Counted from the first letter of the stretch, positions 1-9,915 are shown. The stretch: 64,000 nt of DNA from Shewanella electrodiphila (GCF_023283985.1 NZ_JAKIKU010000004.1:248001-312000), one strand, 5' to 3'. Notes: generated by a model from the letters alone, not told the origin. Program-made: numbers and translations.

Positions 1-1061
1 ATGATGAACACCAAGTAAATATCTACAGTCGCTTTCGTTTTGTGGATATTCCACAAGAATATCAAAACGAAACTCAATCTGATGCGTTTGATTTTGGTAT
101 CCAGTATCGGTTCCAAAAAGAGGGTTTAGAAGCTGACGCTGCTTTTATGAGTGACGGTAATAAACGCTATTATGGTTATACTCGCACCCAGTATCACTGG
201 ACTGCTGGCGACTGGCAATTAAACCCTTTTGCAGAGTTCCAGTGGAAAAGTAACTCCTTTAATGAGCATTATTATGGTTTTGACCAGATAGACCCAGGCG
301 CAGGGCTTGCCTTTTCTGCTGGCTTAAATACTCGTTATCATTTGGCCAGCAATTTATACTTATTAGCTAATTTCGGGGTCACTCGCCTTGAAAATGATAT
401 CTATGATTTACCGACCATTGAAAACCAATATCAATTTGAATCCTTTTTTGGCTTCGGTTTTTATCCCGATGCTAAGCGCCCAAATACCAATCCCGTACCT
501 AAAGAAAGCGGTGAATTTTTACGTGTTGCTCACGGCTGGGCTACGCCTTCAAATCTCAACGAAATCTTAACCGGCAATGCAAAAGGCGACAGATATAACA
601 ATCAGCTCACCTCTTTGTTTTATGGTATTCCATTATCCGACAGCTTATTTACGTTACCTATTGATCTGTACTTTACTGCGGGTGGCGTTTGGCATCACGA
701 CTCTGAAGTACAAGACAACCTCGCTGAAGGGGTTATTGGCGTAAAAGCGTTTTACACCCTTGATTTAGGTTGGCGTTTCCGCATCGGTGTCGCAGAAGGA
801 TTATCTTATGTTTCCGAAGTCACTTATATTGAAGGTAGTGAGCTTGATGAAAAAGATTATCGCCCATCTAAACTATTAAATTATTTAGACTTCTCGTTCG
901 ATGTAAACATTGGCGATGTCTTTAACTATGCACCTTTACAAAATGCGTGGTTGGGTTACAGCATCCATCACCGTTCAGGCATTTTTGAAACCAGCTCTGC
1001 TTTTGGACGCATTAAAGGTGGCAGTAATTACAACACCGTTTACGTGCAATGGCATTTTTAG
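1..1061 (+). CDS. MipA/OmpV-like outer-membrane protein with a PagL-like C-terminal half (5' end outside window)
   Basis: The reading frame is open from base 3 and has no stop upstream, so the N-terminus and any signal peptide lie before the window; the GTG at 42 is probably internal. The protein is rich in alternating aromatic/polar strands and ends in Phe (VQWHF), as outer-membrane barrels do. The first half resembles the MipA/OmpV family, which interacts with peptidoglycan or forms small porins. The last ~150 residues resemble lipid A 3-O-deacylase (PagL)-type barrels, with an H-x-S motif (HHRS) near residue 309 of the visible part. Catalytic activity is not shown. A hairpin terminator follows at 1100. 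Confidence 0.7.
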   Translation, partial: DEHQVNIYSRFRFVDIPQEYQNETQSDAFDFGIQYRFQKEGLEADAAFMSDGNKRYYGYTRTQYHWTAGDWQLNPFAEFQWKSNSFNEHYYGFDQIDPGAGLAFSAGLNTRYHLASNLYLLANFGVTRLENDIYDLPTIENQYQFESFFGFGFYPDAKRPNTNPVPKESGEFLRVAHGWATPSNLNEILTGNAKGDRYNNQLTSLFYGIPLSDSLFTLPIDLYFTAGGVWHHDSEVQDNLAEGVIGVKAFYTLDLGWRFRIGVAEGLSYVSEVTYIEGSELDEKDYRPSKLLNYLDFSFDVNIGDVFNYAPLQNAWLGYSIHHRSGIFETSSAFGRIKGGSNYNTVYVQWHF

Positions 1062-1099
1062 TTCGTACTAAACATAACTACAATATATATATATACGAG

Positions 1100-1130
1100 G
1101 CCTGTCATCATTGATATGACAGGCTGTTTT
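1100..1130. terminator. Rho-independent terminator between convergent genes
   Basis: A 9-bp stem (GCCTGTCAT with ATGACAGGC, loop 1109-1115) is followed by TGTTTT. It lies 39 bp after the stop of the outer-membrane protein gene and just before the stop of the convergent gene on the minus strand, so it probably serves the plus-strand gene and may serve both. Confidence 0.75.
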
Positions 1131-1138
1131 ATTCAGCA

Positions 1139-2206
1139 TCAATATTTAGCATCAAAGTAGGTAGGTGCCTCAGCAAACTGCTCAATGAGCCATTGATTTG
1201 CATTCTCATCCCCCATTAATATCGACAATGTAGGCTGTAAAACTTCAATTAATCTAACCTGGCGCCAAAACATATAATTGGGTAAAACCGGCATAACTCC
1301 GCGATTAAATGTGCGCTGAATAAGGCTCGCTATTTCTTTCATTTCAGTGGTTTCAATAGACGGACTGAGTGGGTAGATTGCGCTAATGAAGTCACTATAA
1401 TGTTCAAACTGTTTTATTTCTTCTAATGAATAATGAGTCAGCAACCATAACAACTGTGGGGAGCTCCAGTGGCTGATATTATCTCTGTCGTTAATCACAG
1501 CCATATTACGTCGATGAAGCTGTTGCCAAGCAAGGATTAAACTATCCGACTGCGCTAGACGCCAAACAAGGTATACATCAGCTAACCATTCATGTTCATA
1601 GGCTGTTAGTTCACTTGGTAACCCTTTGCCTTGCAAAGCGATATTCTGTAAGTGGCCTATTTCGTGCCACAAAGTTAACTGTGACTGCTGCGCTAAGTCT
1701 AATTGGTAAATCTGTCCATTAAGCGCCACATTTTGATATATCAAAGGAAGAACACGATTAATGACGATCAAACCTGCCACATTCTCATTATTAACAGGAA
1801 ATACCACTGCGCTTTTAAAACCTAGACTATTAGCAATATCATTATGACTTGGTAACTGACGAGTTACAGCTACAGGAAACTGTGCAAGGCACTTTGCATA
1901 ATCTGATATACGACAAATAAGTGCACTTTTTTCTGCAATGGGTTCACGAGGGTATAAACTTGATTGCACACTTTCTTCAGAAGAATTTATCGCAGGTGTA
2001 GAATTTAATGAAGACGTTAGAACTGAATTTTGTGTTGGCGTAAGTCTTAGTGTTGATGTTGATATTGGTGTTGAAGTTGAAGTTGAAGTTGAAGTTGAAG
2101 TTGAAGTTGAAGTTGAATCAGAATGATAATTAGCGTCAGCGTTAGCCAACAACAATGGGCTAACGCTAACGGCACTGATAAGAACTAGCAGTGCCGGTTT
2201 TAACAC
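1139..2206 (-). CDS. Secreted HExxH-motif protein with Ser-Thr repeat (unknown function)
   Basis: A GTG start shares its first base with the TAG stop of hldE, so the two genes are translationally adjacent. Residues 1-25 form a signal peptide (hydrophobic stretch ending ANADA). Residues 30-50 are an (Ser-Thr)n tract encoded by the hexamer repeat at 2071-2117. Near residue 180 there is LWHEIGHLQN, an HExxH motif typical of zincin metallopeptidases; the rest has no family I recognise. The third zinc ligand is uncertain, although an E/H-rich stretch (YEHEW) follows about 20 residues later. It is probably a periplasmic or outer-membrane-associated peptidase-like protein, inferred from motif and signal only. 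Confidence 0.6.
   Translation of the reverse strand: MLKPALLVLISAVSVSPLLLANADANYHSDSTSTSTSTSTSTSTSTPISTSTLRLTPTQNSVLTSSLNSTPAINSSEESVQSSLYPREPIAEKSALICRISDYAKCLAQFPVAVTRQLPSHNDIANSLGFKSAVVFPVNNENVAGLIVINRVLPLIYQNVALNGQIYQLDLAQQSQLTLWHEIGHLQNIALQGKGLPSELTAYEHEWLADVYLVWRLAQSDSLILAWQQLHRRNMAVINDRDNISHWSSPQLLWLLTHYSLEEIKQFEHYSDFISAIYPLSPSIETTEMKEIASLIQRTFNRGVMPVLPNYMFWRQVRLIEVLQPTLSILMGDENANQWLIEQFAEAPTYFDAKY
2071..2117. repeat. Hexanucleotide microsatellite TTGAAG x7 (plus a partial copy)
   Basis: Seven perfect TTGAAG units (2071-2112) plus a partial unit lie inside the minus-strand HExxH gene and encode its Ser-Thr tract. The unit is a multiple of three, so copy-number change would lengthen or shorten the linker without shifting frame. 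Confidence 0.95.
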
Positions 2207-3636
2207 TATTTTTTAGCCATAATATTTTCAATTATTGCCGTGGTAGATACGCCATCTTCAAAGCCAAGAATTTCAACCTTACCACCAGCAGCCATCACTT
2301 CAGTACCACCAGCCACTTCTTCGACTTTGTAGTCACCGCCCTTCACCAACGAATCTGGTAATAAACGGCTAATAACGCGTTGCGGAGTATCTTCACTGAA
2401 AGGAATAACCCAATCGACAGACGCTAAACCAGCTAGCACAGCCATACGGCGATCTTCTTGGTTTACGGGTCTTCCTTCTCCTTTTAGGCGTTTCACTGAA
2501 GCATCATCATTTACTGCAACGATTAAGCGATCCCCTAAGGCTTTTGCTTGTTGTAAATAACTCACATGTCCTGCATGTAAAATATCAAAACAACCATTGG
2601 TCATTACGACTTTTTCACCGCGTAACCGTGCTTGCTCAAGGGCATAAGCTAGTTGATCTTCAGTGACGACTCCGAAACCTGACTCGCCTTGATTTAACGC
2701 AAGCGCTTCAATTAACTCAATGCGACTAACAGTGGCGGTGCCTAACTTAGCAACAACCACACCTGCTGCGATGTTTGCAATAGAACAGGCCTGCGCCATC
2801 GTACTTCCTGCAGCTAACGAGGTAGCTAGCGCTGAAATAACAGTATCGCCAGCACCTGTGACATCGTAAACTTCACGCGCCACAGTCGGAATGTGCAGCT
2901 CAGCTTCATCTTGGCTGATAAGCGTCATGCCTTTTTCTGAGCGAGTGACCAGCATGGCATCAAAATTATGTTCTTTAATCAGCTGTTTTGCTTTAGCGAT
3001 TAAATCTGCTTCGTCTGTTACCGTACCAACAACAGCTTCAAACTCACTCATGTTTGGTGTCAATAAAGATGCACCGCGGTAACGAGCAAAGTCAGTGCCT
3101 TTAGGGTCAACTAACACCGTGACACCTTTAGCACGTGCTTTGGCAATAAACTCAACAGGAGTATCGATAGCACCTTTGGCGTAATCAGAAAGCACGAGAA
3201 CATCGACATCATCTAAAATAGCTTCACTACTACTGAATAAGTTTTCACTGTCAGCTTTGGCATATTTTTCTTCAAAATCTAACCGGATTAACTGCTGGTT
3301 ACGGGAAAACACACGTAACTTAGTAATCGTTGGCTTATCAGCCACAGTTAACCAGCGAGGCTCAACCCCTTGTGCTTGAACCCCTACAGTCAGTGCTTGA
3401 GCAGTCTCGTCTGCCCCAACAATACCCGCCAGCTGAATTTGGCCACCTAACGCTGCAATATTTAATGCTACGTTTGCTGCTCCACCTGGACGGTCTTCAA
3501 TTTCATTAATGTTCACTACAGGTACAGGCGCTTCAGGAGAAATACGACCCGTAGGGCCAACCCAATATCGGTCAAGCATGACATCGCCGACAACTAAAAC
3601 ACGGGCTTTTTCGAATGCTGGTAGAGATACCTTCAT
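2206..3636 (-). CDS. hldE: Bifunctional D-glycero-beta-D-manno-heptose-7-phosphate kinase / heptose-1-phosphate adenylyltransferase
   Basis: This cytoplasmic enzyme makes ADP-heptose for the lipopolysaccharide inner core. At 476 residues it has the usual full length. The N-terminal PfkB/ribokinase domain shows GGAANVALN near residue 52 and the DVTGAGDT anion-hole motif with catalytic Asp near residue 260. The C-terminal nucleotidyltransferase domain starts around residue 340 with [12 protein letters not shown], the HxGH adenylyltransferase signature. It is transcribed divergently from an LpxL-type acyltransferase gene, another lipopolysaccharide biosynthesis step, and overlaps the downstream HExxH gene by one base. 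Confidence 0.96.
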   Translation of the reverse strand: MKVSLPAFEKARVLVVGDVMLDRYWVGPTGRISPEAPVPVVNINEIEDRPGGAANVALNIAALGGQIQLAGIVGADETAQALTVGVQAQGVEPRWLTVADKPTITKLRVFSRNQQLIRLDFEEKYAKADSENLFSSSEAILDDVDVLVLSDYAKGAIDTPVEFIAKARAKGVTVLVDPKGTDFARYRGASLLTPNMSEFEAVVGTVTDEADLIAKAKQLIKEHNFDAMLVTRSEKGMTLISQDEAELHIPTVAREVYDVTGAGDTVISALATSLAAGSTMAQACSIANIAAGVVVAKLGTATVSRIELIEALALNQGESGFGVVTEDQLAYALEQARLRGEKVVMTNGCFDILHAGHVSYLQQAKALGDRLIVAVNDDASVKRLKGEGRPVNQEDRRMAVLAGLASVDWVIPFSEDTPQRVISRLLPDSLVKGGDYKVEEVAGGTEVMAAGGKVEILGFEDGVSTTAIIENIMAKK

Positions 3637-3740
3637 AATAAACTTTTTCTTTTTGCTGACATTAAACGGTGATTGTACCTAATTTTGCTATAAAATTAAG
3701 TTAGAATAGCAACTAATTTTGAATTTGGGGTGAGTTACAC

Positions 3741-4667
3741 GTGGTAGAAAAAGCGCAATTTGGTTCTCATTTATTACACCCGAAACATTGGCCGTTATGG
3801 TTAGGTGTTGGTTTTATGAGACTTACCCAATTATTACCTTTACGCTGGCAAATGAAAATGGGCGCTGGACTGGGTCGATTAGTACTCAAATTTGCAGCAA
3901 AGCGAAAGCACACAGCTGAACGTAACTTACAGCTTTGCTTTCCTGATATGCCACAACAAGAAAGAGATACTCTACTCAAACAGAATTTTGAAGAAACGGG
4001 TAAAGCCATTTTCGATACTATCAATGCATGGTGGTGGTCTAACGATAAAATACAGCGTCATATGACCATGAAAGGCGATCAACATGTCACTGACACGCTT
4101 GATAGTGGCCATGGCGTTATTCTCTTTGCCGTGCATTGCTTGCCACTAGAGATGGGCGCAAGAATGTTTGGTCAATTCCAACCTGGAATTGGTGTATACC
4201 GCCCCCACGATAATCCTGTGATGGAATACCTACAGGTGAATGGACGTCTGCGTTCAAATAAAGGATTAGTGCCTAAACGTGACCTGCGTAATATGGTAAG
4301 AAGCTTGAGAAATCCTGATGTTATTTGGTATACCGCAGACCAAGATTTTGGCCGCTCAAGTGCGGTATTTATTCCTTTATATGCTGTACCAGATGCTGCA
4401 ACTATTACTGGCGCCACCACTCTTGCGAAACTTGGCCGCGCTAAAGTGCTGCCATTTTTTGTCGAACGCAATAGTAATGATGATGGTTACCATATGGAGA
4501 TTATGCCGCCATTGGATAACTTCCCAGGTGAAGATGAACTCGCTGACGCCATTCGTGGTAATAAAATAATTGAAACGATTATTGATAAAAATCGTCCTCA
4601 ATATATGTGGCTACATAGACGATTTAAAACTCGGCCAACCAAAGAGACACCATCGCTATACGAATAA
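3741..4667 (+). CDS. lpxL: Lipid A late acyltransferase (LpxL/HtrB family)
   Basis: A 308-residue inner-membrane acyltransferase that adds a secondary acyl chain to Kdo2-lipid A. It begins with the typical HPKHWPLWLGVG region of this family, followed by a hydrophobic anchor. The catalytic H-X4-D/E motif is seen as HCLPLE near residue 132, and the TADQDFG region near residue 200 is typical. The start is GTG at 3741. Whether it is LpxL, LpxM or LpxP cannot be decided from motifs alone. It faces hldE across a ~100-bp divergent promoter region. Confidence 0.88.
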   Translation: MVEKAQFGSHLLHPKHWPLWLGVGFMRLTQLLPLRWQMKMGAGLGRLVLKFAAKRKHTAERNLQLCFPDMPQQERDTLLKQNFEETGKAIFDTINAWWWSNDKIQRHMTMKGDQHVTDTLDSGHGVILFAVHCLPLEMGARMFGQFQPGIGVYRPHDNPVMEYLQVNGRLRSNKGLVPKRDLRNMVRSLRNPDVIWYTADQDFGRSSAVFIPLYAVPDAATITGATTLAKLGRAKVLPFFVERNSNDDGYHMEIMPPLDNFPGEDELADAIRGNKIIETIIDKNRPQYMWLHRRFKTRPTKETPSLYE

Positions 4668-4994
4668 ATGCTGCATTAAAAGCAGTTTAATTGAATCAAC
4701 AAACTGACTAAGTAGTACTTTAACCGTCAAAAATGAAAATAAAAGGTGGCTAAACTCGGTCACCTATTTCAACAAGCAATTGAGAAAACGCTAATAAAGT
4801 GTATCGGCAACTTGAAATCAATTAAGAAATGATCAAGGATGCCAAACTTAATCGCTTCAACAAATGACTCAGCATGATCTCTACGCTGAGTGATGATTTA
4901 GATACGGATTTCTAATCGCTTTGGCAAATACTTATATGGACGCCTTGTTACATTGTTAAGTTACTAAACCAATAATTAGGAACACATCGCCCTT
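4668..4994. other. Intergenic region, no gene seen
   Basis: 327 bp without a convincing open frame on either strand. One inverted repeat, ACTCAGC with GCTGAGT, occupies 4867-4891 with an 11-nt loop and no T-run. The promoter of the L,D-transpeptidase gene should lie in the last 100 bp. Confidence 0.5.
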
Positions 4995-5960
4995 ATGTTA
5001 AAGTCGTTTTGCGCTTCATTGATTGCTGTTTCTACCCTCTTGGCTAGCTTAAACGCTGCCGCGGTAGAATATCGTTTGCCCGCTAAAGACAGCCGCTTAA
5101 TTGGTGAAAACCAATATTATATTGTGCCTGAAGGTAAGCTCACTTTAGAAGCCATTGCTGCTGAATTCCAATTAGGCTTGAGCAACATGATGGAAGCTAA
5201 TCCTGGTGTTGACCCTTACCTACCGAAACCCGGCAGTACCTTAGTCATTCCTCACCAGCTTATTTTGCCCGATACTCCTCGCAAAGGCATTGTAATCAAC
5301 AGCGCTGAGATGCGTTTATATTATTATCCAAAGGGTAAAAACACTGTAGAAGTGTTACCCATTGGTATCGGACAAGTTGGCCGTGACACCCCAGAAAACT
5401 GGGTCACTCAAGTGTATCGAAAGCGCGCTAATCCGACTTGGACTCCGACGCAAAACACTCGGAAAATTTATGCCGATAAAGGTGTAGAGCTTCCTGATGT
5501 ATGGCCTGCTGGCCCTGATAATCCAATGGGGTTGTTCGCACTTTACGTAGGTAACTATTTTGCCGTACATGGAACGAATGCCTCTTTTGGTATTGGCCTT
5601 AGAGTCAGTCAAGGTTGTGTGAGATTACGCGATGAAGATATTGAGCACCTATTTAATTCAGTGCCCGTTGGCACTCGAGTAGAGTTCGTAAATCAACCAA
5701 TTAAGGCCACCATTGAGCCTGACGGTAATCGTTACTTAGAGGTTCACCAACCTTTATCAGAAACCATTGAGCAATTTGAGTCATCTGAGCAATTACCGTT
5801 AACGCTAGATAAGAAAATCACCTCTATTGTGGCTCATGCTGAAACCGACTCATTTACTTTAAAGCGTTTATTAGAGCAAAGAACCGGGATGCCTACTCGC
5901 ATTAACAGCATTCAACATGCGCAATTAGATGAAGACGCTGCGCCAGCGGATTCAGAGTAA
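4995..5960 (+). CDS. L,D-transpeptidase with N-terminal LysM-like domain (ErfK/YbiS/YcfS/YnhG family)
   Basis: A periplasmic enzyme predicted to form 3-3 peptidoglycan crosslinks or attach lipoprotein to peptidoglycan. Residues 1-23 form a signal peptide. Residues 40-87 look like a LysM segment ([18 protein letters not shown] then a [10 protein letters not shown] end). The YkuD domain follows from about residue 97, with catalytic His192 (VHGTN) and Cys208 in SQGCVR. About 90 residues follow the catalytic domain. The start is ATG, preceded by an AGGAA-type ribosome site. The gene appears monocistronic. Confidence 0.92.
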   Translation: MLKSFCASLIAVSTLLASLNAAAVEYRLPAKDSRLIGENQYYIVPEGKLTLEAIAAEFQLGLSNMMEANPGVDPYLPKPGSTLVIPHQLILPDTPRKGIVINSAEMRLYYYPKGKNTVEVLPIGIGQVGRDTPENWVTQVYRKRANPTWTPTQNTRKIYADKGVELPDVWPAGPDNPMGLFALYVGNYFAVHGTNASFGIGLRVSQGCVRLRDEDIEHLFNSVPVGTRVEFVNQPIKATIEPDGNRYLEVHQPLSETIEQFESSEQLPLTLDKKITSIVAHAETDSFTLKRLLEQRTGMPTRINSIQHAQLDEDAAPADSE

Positions 5961-5982
5961 CTCTTTCCATTAAAGCCTCAAT

Positions 5983-6012
5983 CTAACCTCAATCAGATTT
6001 GATTGAGGTTAG
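5983..6012. terminator. Strong stem-loop after the L,D-transpeptidase gene
   Basis: A perfect 12-bp stem, CTAACCTCAATC with GATTGAGGTTAG, has a 6-nt loop. There is no T-run, so it is a weak candidate for intrinsic termination and could instead stabilise the mRNA end. Confidence 0.45.
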
Positions 6013-6108
6013 GCATCTCCCCAACGCTAACCTGCATATTCCAACTTGAGTAACGCACCACAAATCAGTAATCTAAAAAGCCATTGTTAGTTTACTCATG
6101 GTGATAGA

Positions 6109-7596
6109 TTGAAAACTGGTATCAAGCAGAATACATCTCAGCTGTTGATGGGAGTTAAAGATAAAACCCTCCCTTTAGCATTAATGCTTACCTGTTTGTT
6201 TTCACTAGCCATAGGGTTAATGCCACTCAATCTGGCCGCGTCTCAATGCAAGCTTTCCAGCCAATTTAATCAGCTTAGTCAAATTGAACATCAAATTAGC
6301 CTCACTGAGTTGGATAATGGCTTAATCGTCAGACAGCTAAATAGACCGCAGCAATCCACTGTCGCTATTGCAAGTCAATTTAACGTAGGTTCACGTAACG
6401 AAATAGCTGGGCAAACAGGATATGCGCATTTGTTTGAGCACCTGCTATTTAAAGGCAGCGAAAACGCCCCTAACGAAAGTTACCCTCAGCAAATGAGCGC
6501 CATTGGGGCCCGCTTTAATGCCAGCACACATTTTGACTATACCAATTACTATGTCACTGTCCCCGCGCAAGCATTAGAGTTGAGTTTATTTCTTGAAGCT
6601 GACAGGTTTATCCGTCCTGTACTATCTGAAACCACAGTTAAAAACCAACAAGGTGCAGTGCTAGAGGAAATGGCCACTAGCATAGATAATCAACCTTATC
6701 TTCGACCTGCAATGGAGTATTTACTTTCCCAAGTCGCTGGCAGCCCGTATGCTCATGCCATCATTGGCAGTAAAGCGGATGTGACAAGTGCAACCGCAGC
6801 CGAACTTGAACAATTTCACCAGCGTTATTATCGCCCCGATGCGATGCAGCTATCCTTAGTAGGTAAGATTGAAATTGATAGCACAAATACCATCAAACAA
6901 TATTTTGCTGATTGGCAAGCACCTCAACACAACCTAGACGAGTTTTCTGCCGTATCAGTAACTCCAACGGCCACTAAAACTGAAATCATTGATAAGCGAG
7001 GCCCTTGGCCTGCATTATTAATGGCATGGCACACTGTCGGCAGACAGCACCCTGACTTTGAAGCTGTAAGCCTTTTACAAAGCCACTTGTTTCAAAATCT
7101 CAAAAGTGCGCTCGCAGCCAACACATTAGAAAACCCACCACAAATGCTCAGCTACTCGATCCCATTGACCATGGAAAATCACGGTGTCACTAACCTTGTC
7201 CTCGTTCCTAGAGCAAACACCTCTTTAGATGAACTACAAAATTTGGTTGAATCACTATTTAGTCAAGTCATAGAAAACGGCCTCAACGACCAAGCTTTAT
7301 GCTCGTTAAAAACCGTTGCACTCAATGATATTAACCAGCAATTATCAAACAGTCAGACCTTAGCAAAATACCTGTCGAACACCTCTAAGCGTGATAAATT
7401 CTTTCCATTAACTCAGCCATGGCGCCGAACCGAAGCCGTTACTTCAGCTGATATTCAACGGGTCACTCAAGAATACTTTATTGATAAAGCAGTGCGAGTC
7501 GATTTATTGCCGCCTTGGTATATTCGCTGGGGGAAAGGGTTACTTGAAATCTTACCTCAAGGGTTTTCTGAGAAACTAGAAAGGTGGGCGCTATAA
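6109..7596 (+). CDS. M16 family zinc metallopeptidase (catalytic subunit), exported
   Basis: Pitrilysin-family peptidase with the inverted zinc motif HLFEH (His107, Glu110, His111, numbered from the TTG) and the third ligand Glu near 186 in LEEMA, the spacing expected for M16. A hydrophobic segment at residues 21-44 acts as signal peptide or anchor. The TTG at 6109 gives this start; an ATG at 6148 is an alternative that keeps the signal segment. The following gene overlaps by one base and encodes a second M16 protein without the zinc motif, so the two probably form a heterodimer. Confidence 0.85.
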   Translation: MKTGIKQNTSQLLMGVKDKTLPLALMLTCLFSLAIGLMPLNLAASQCKLSSQFNQLSQIEHQISLTELDNGLIVRQLNRPQQSTVAIASQFNVGSRNEIAGQTGYAHLFEHLLFKGSENAPNESYPQQMSAIGARFNASTHFDYTNYYVTVPAQALELSLFLEADRFIRPVLSETTVKNQQGAVLEEMATSIDNQPYLRPAMEYLLSQVAGSPYAHAIIGSKADVTSATAAELEQFHQRYYRPDAMQLSLVGKIEIDSTNTIKQYFADWQAPQHNLDEFSAVSVTPTATKTEIIDKRGPWPALLMAWHTVGRQHPDFEAVSLLQSHLFQNLKSALAANTLENPPQMLSYSIPLTMENHGVTNLVLVPRANTSLDELQNLVESLFSQVIENGLNDQALCSLKTVALNDINQQLSNSQTLAKYLSNTSKRDKFFPLTQPWRRTEAVTSADIQRVTQEYFIDKAVRVDLLPPWYIRWGKGLLEILPQGFSEKLERWAL

Positions 7597-9272
7597 TGAG
7601 AACTTATCACTTGAGCCTATTAATCATCTTAACTAGCTTTTTGTTATTAGGTTGCCAGCACTCCCCGATCATTTTTACTGAGTCACAACCGCCTAAAGTG
7701 CCTCAGTTTGCTGAATTAGACAACGCCCCTAAACTGCCATCATTATCGGCGCCTTTAATCAGAGATAATAACATCGGGGGAAATACCAGTACGCAAGTTT
7801 TTAATGAACCAAATAGTATTAATATCAATGACAAACTATCAATTCACCAATGGGCTGTTAATCAAGAAGACGCTGTAAGCCAACCAAAACTCAATCGAGT
7901 TTATTTTATTGGGATATCACCTAGTGCATCGCTTGAAAACCCTGATGTGCTTATCGAAGCATTTTCTCAACGCCGTAAAGAGCTAGCAAACCAACAGCAA
8001 CATAAGCCAGATATTGCCGCCTGCTATGACAGCATCCATTTTAGAGCCAGCTTGCATAGTATCGCTATCACAATGCAATGCTCTGCGCCATTTAATGAAA
8101 TGCAATCATTAGTTTGGGCGTTTTGGGATAAAAATGCGTTAACTAACCTCAATATTGAAACTGTACAAAGAAACTTAAAGCTCAATAAACACATAGGTGC
8201 ATTCACAGGTTCAGAAATCGATAAAGTCTTTCGCAGTCAATTACTCGGCCCACAGCATCCTTATAATGTAAGTCTCGACAGCCAGGGATTAGTAGACGCT
8301 CTTGAAAACACCGAAGCAGGTTTTAAGCAATTGCAGCACTTACAACTTACTACCCGTGAGCGATTGCAATGGCATTTGTTTACTAATGATGTAGAAAATT
8401 CATTTAATCATGATTCGCAAAAGCCTTTGAATCAGCCTCTAATCGAACGTGAAACAGCTGAAAACCTGCATAGCAAAACGATTAATGACAGTTTACCTCT
8501 CTGGCTGCTACATGACTCCAGTACCAGTGATAGCATGTTGAATAACATAGCCAGTCACACTGTCCAGAATACAAAAATTTTAACCACTGAGGTTACTCCC
8601 AAAAATCAAATAACTCCCACAGCCACTATTTATCTCATTGATGCGCCAGATACAGTGCAAACACAGGTGAGAGTCGGTTTTGTTAGCGAAAATGCGAACA
8701 ACTTATTGAATCACCACCAACAAACGGCAACGAATAATAGTGTAGGTTGTAAAACCATCGCACCATTATTAGGTAGAAGTTACAGCGGCAGATTATTCTA
8801 CGATTTACGTGAAACCCGCGGATTAACCTATGGGATCTACGGCCGCTGTGTTGATGCACCACTTAGTCAGTATTTATATTTTTATGGCAGCACAGCACTA
8901 GAAAACTCAGGGGCCTTTATTAAAGGCATACTTGACCATACTCAGCTACTGACCGAAAGCACTGTTAGTCAAGCTGAGTTAAATGCAGTCTCGACCTATT
9001 TAATTGGACAGCAACAACTGGCATTGGACACGACTTTTGGTAAAGAAAATAATTACATACGTAATATTTTATCAGGCAAAACAACTCAGCAAGCGCAACA
9101 GGAAGTCAACGCAATAAGCCAGCTTACCCCAGAACAGTTTTTACAAATCTCGAATCATGTTTTATCCCATCCCCCCACAGTCGTCATCCGTGGCGACGCA
9201 GATAAAATCAGCGCAGATATTCGACAAAAACTACCAAGCTGGCAAGTACAATTGATTTCAGCGCGCGACTAA
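7596..9272 (+). CDS. M16 family non-catalytic partner, lipoprotein
   Basis: The ATG at 7596 overlaps the TAA of the upstream M16 gene (TAATG), indicating translational coupling. Residues 1-20 are a lipoprotein signal ending LLLGC, so the mature protein is predicted to be lipid-anchored. No HxxEH motif is present. The C-terminal part carries the M16 substrate-binding signature RETRGLTYGIYG near residue 405, with the Arg/Tyr pair used by non-catalytic M16 halves. The likely role is partner of the upstream zinc subunit in degrading periplasmic peptides. An upstream in-frame ATG at 7584 would leave four residues before this start and is less likely. Confidence 0.82.
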   Translation: MRTYHLSLLIILTSFLLLGCQHSPIIFTESQPPKVPQFAELDNAPKLPSLSAPLIRDNNIGGNTSTQVFNEPNSININDKLSIHQWAVNQEDAVSQPKLNRVYFIGISPSASLENPDVLIEAFSQRRKELANQQQHKPDIAACYDSIHFRASLHSIAITMQCSAPFNEMQSLVWAFWDKNALTNLNIETVQRNLKLNKHIGAFTGSEIDKVFRSQLLGPQHPYNVSLDSQGLVDALENTEAGFKQLQHLQLTTRERLQWHLFTNDVENSFNHDSQKPLNQPLIERETAENLHSKTINDSLPLWLLHDSSTSDSMLNNIASHTVQNTKILTTEVTPKNQITPTATIYLIDAPDTVQTQVRVGFVSENANNLLNHHQQTATNNSVGCKTIAPLLGRSYSGRLFYDLRETRGLTYGIYGRCVDAPLSQYLYFYGSTALENSGAFIKGILDHTQLLTESTVSQAELNAVSTYLIGQQQLALDTTFGKENNYIRNILSGKTTQQAQQEVNAISQLTPEQFLQISNHVLSHPPTVVIRGDADKISADIRQKLPSWQVQLISARD

Positions 9273-9297
9273 CAAATAAGAAAACTGACGCCACAGG

Positions 9298-9744
9298 CTA
9301 CGAAGTTCTTTCTTGCTGATAACGTTCGCAGTCATCAGTAATCGATAACCACTTCACTTGGTTTGATGTATAGATATGATAGTTAGGTTTAATTAAGCTC
9401 GGCTCATCTAAAGAACCAATGGTCAGTGTGAAATAATCAGGGTAGCGCGTATCCCGATAACTTAATGTGCAACCGCATTGCTTGCAAAAACCACGACGAA
9501 CATTATCTGAAGATTCAAATTCGCTCACCTCGCCTTTAAGCCAGGTTATTTGCTCGTGTTTAAAATCCATCCATACTTGAAATACGGCACCAGACGATTT
9601 TTGGCACTGCTTGCAATGGCAATAATCGGCATCAAATGGCTTGGCAGATAGCTGATATCGCACTGCGCCACATAAACAGCCGCCTTCTAAAATAACAGGT
9701 TTATTTGTTTCAACTGTTTCAACCGCCTGCTGTTCCATACCCAT
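9298..9744 (-). CDS. GFA-family (CENP-V/GFA domain) zinc-binding protein
   Basis: A 148-residue protein with the two-zinc cysteine pattern of the glutathione-dependent formaldehyde-activating family: GGCLCGAVRY, CHCKQCQKSSG and FCKQCGCTLSY. Members are small cytoplasmic proteins; a catalytic role for this paralogue is not established. It is convergent with the M16 operon. A second GFA protein lies at 46294. The start could be either of two close Met codons. Confidence 0.88.
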   Translation of the reverse strand: MGMEQQAVETVETNKPVILEGGCLCGAVRYQLSAKPFDADYCHCKQCQKSSGAVFQVWMDFKHEQITWLKGEVSEFESSDNVRRGFCKQCGCTLSYRDTRYPDYFTLTIGSLDEPSLIKPNYHIYTSNQVKWLSITDDCERYQQERTS

Positions 9745-9860
9745 AACTCATTCCTTAATGGTTAAATTGCCAATTGATTGAGTATTTATCATTACCTCAG
9801 CCACAAATGAAGTCAAAACTATCTGAATAACTCCCCCCTGAATCAATAAATAACCAATAA

Positions 9861-9884
9861 AAAAGCCCTCAAATGAGGGCTTTT
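9861..9884 (-). terminator. Rho-independent terminator of nrfA
   Basis: AAAAGCCCTC and GAGGGCTTTT pair around a 4-nt AAAT loop, 32 bp beyond the nrfA stop. A-runs and T-runs flank it, so it can act in both directions. Confidence 0.85.
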
Positions 9885-9915
9885 AATAGAGATATTTTTA
9901 AAGGAGCAAACTTAT

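Noticed and set aside
1938..2126. Plus-strand frame encoding a Val-Glu repeat
   Set aside because: It is the antisense reading of the TTGAAG repeat inside the HExxH gene, with no ribosome site and no independent support.
4172..4471. 99-codon minus-strand frame inside lpxL
   Set aside because: It is antisense to a well-supported gene and has no family features.
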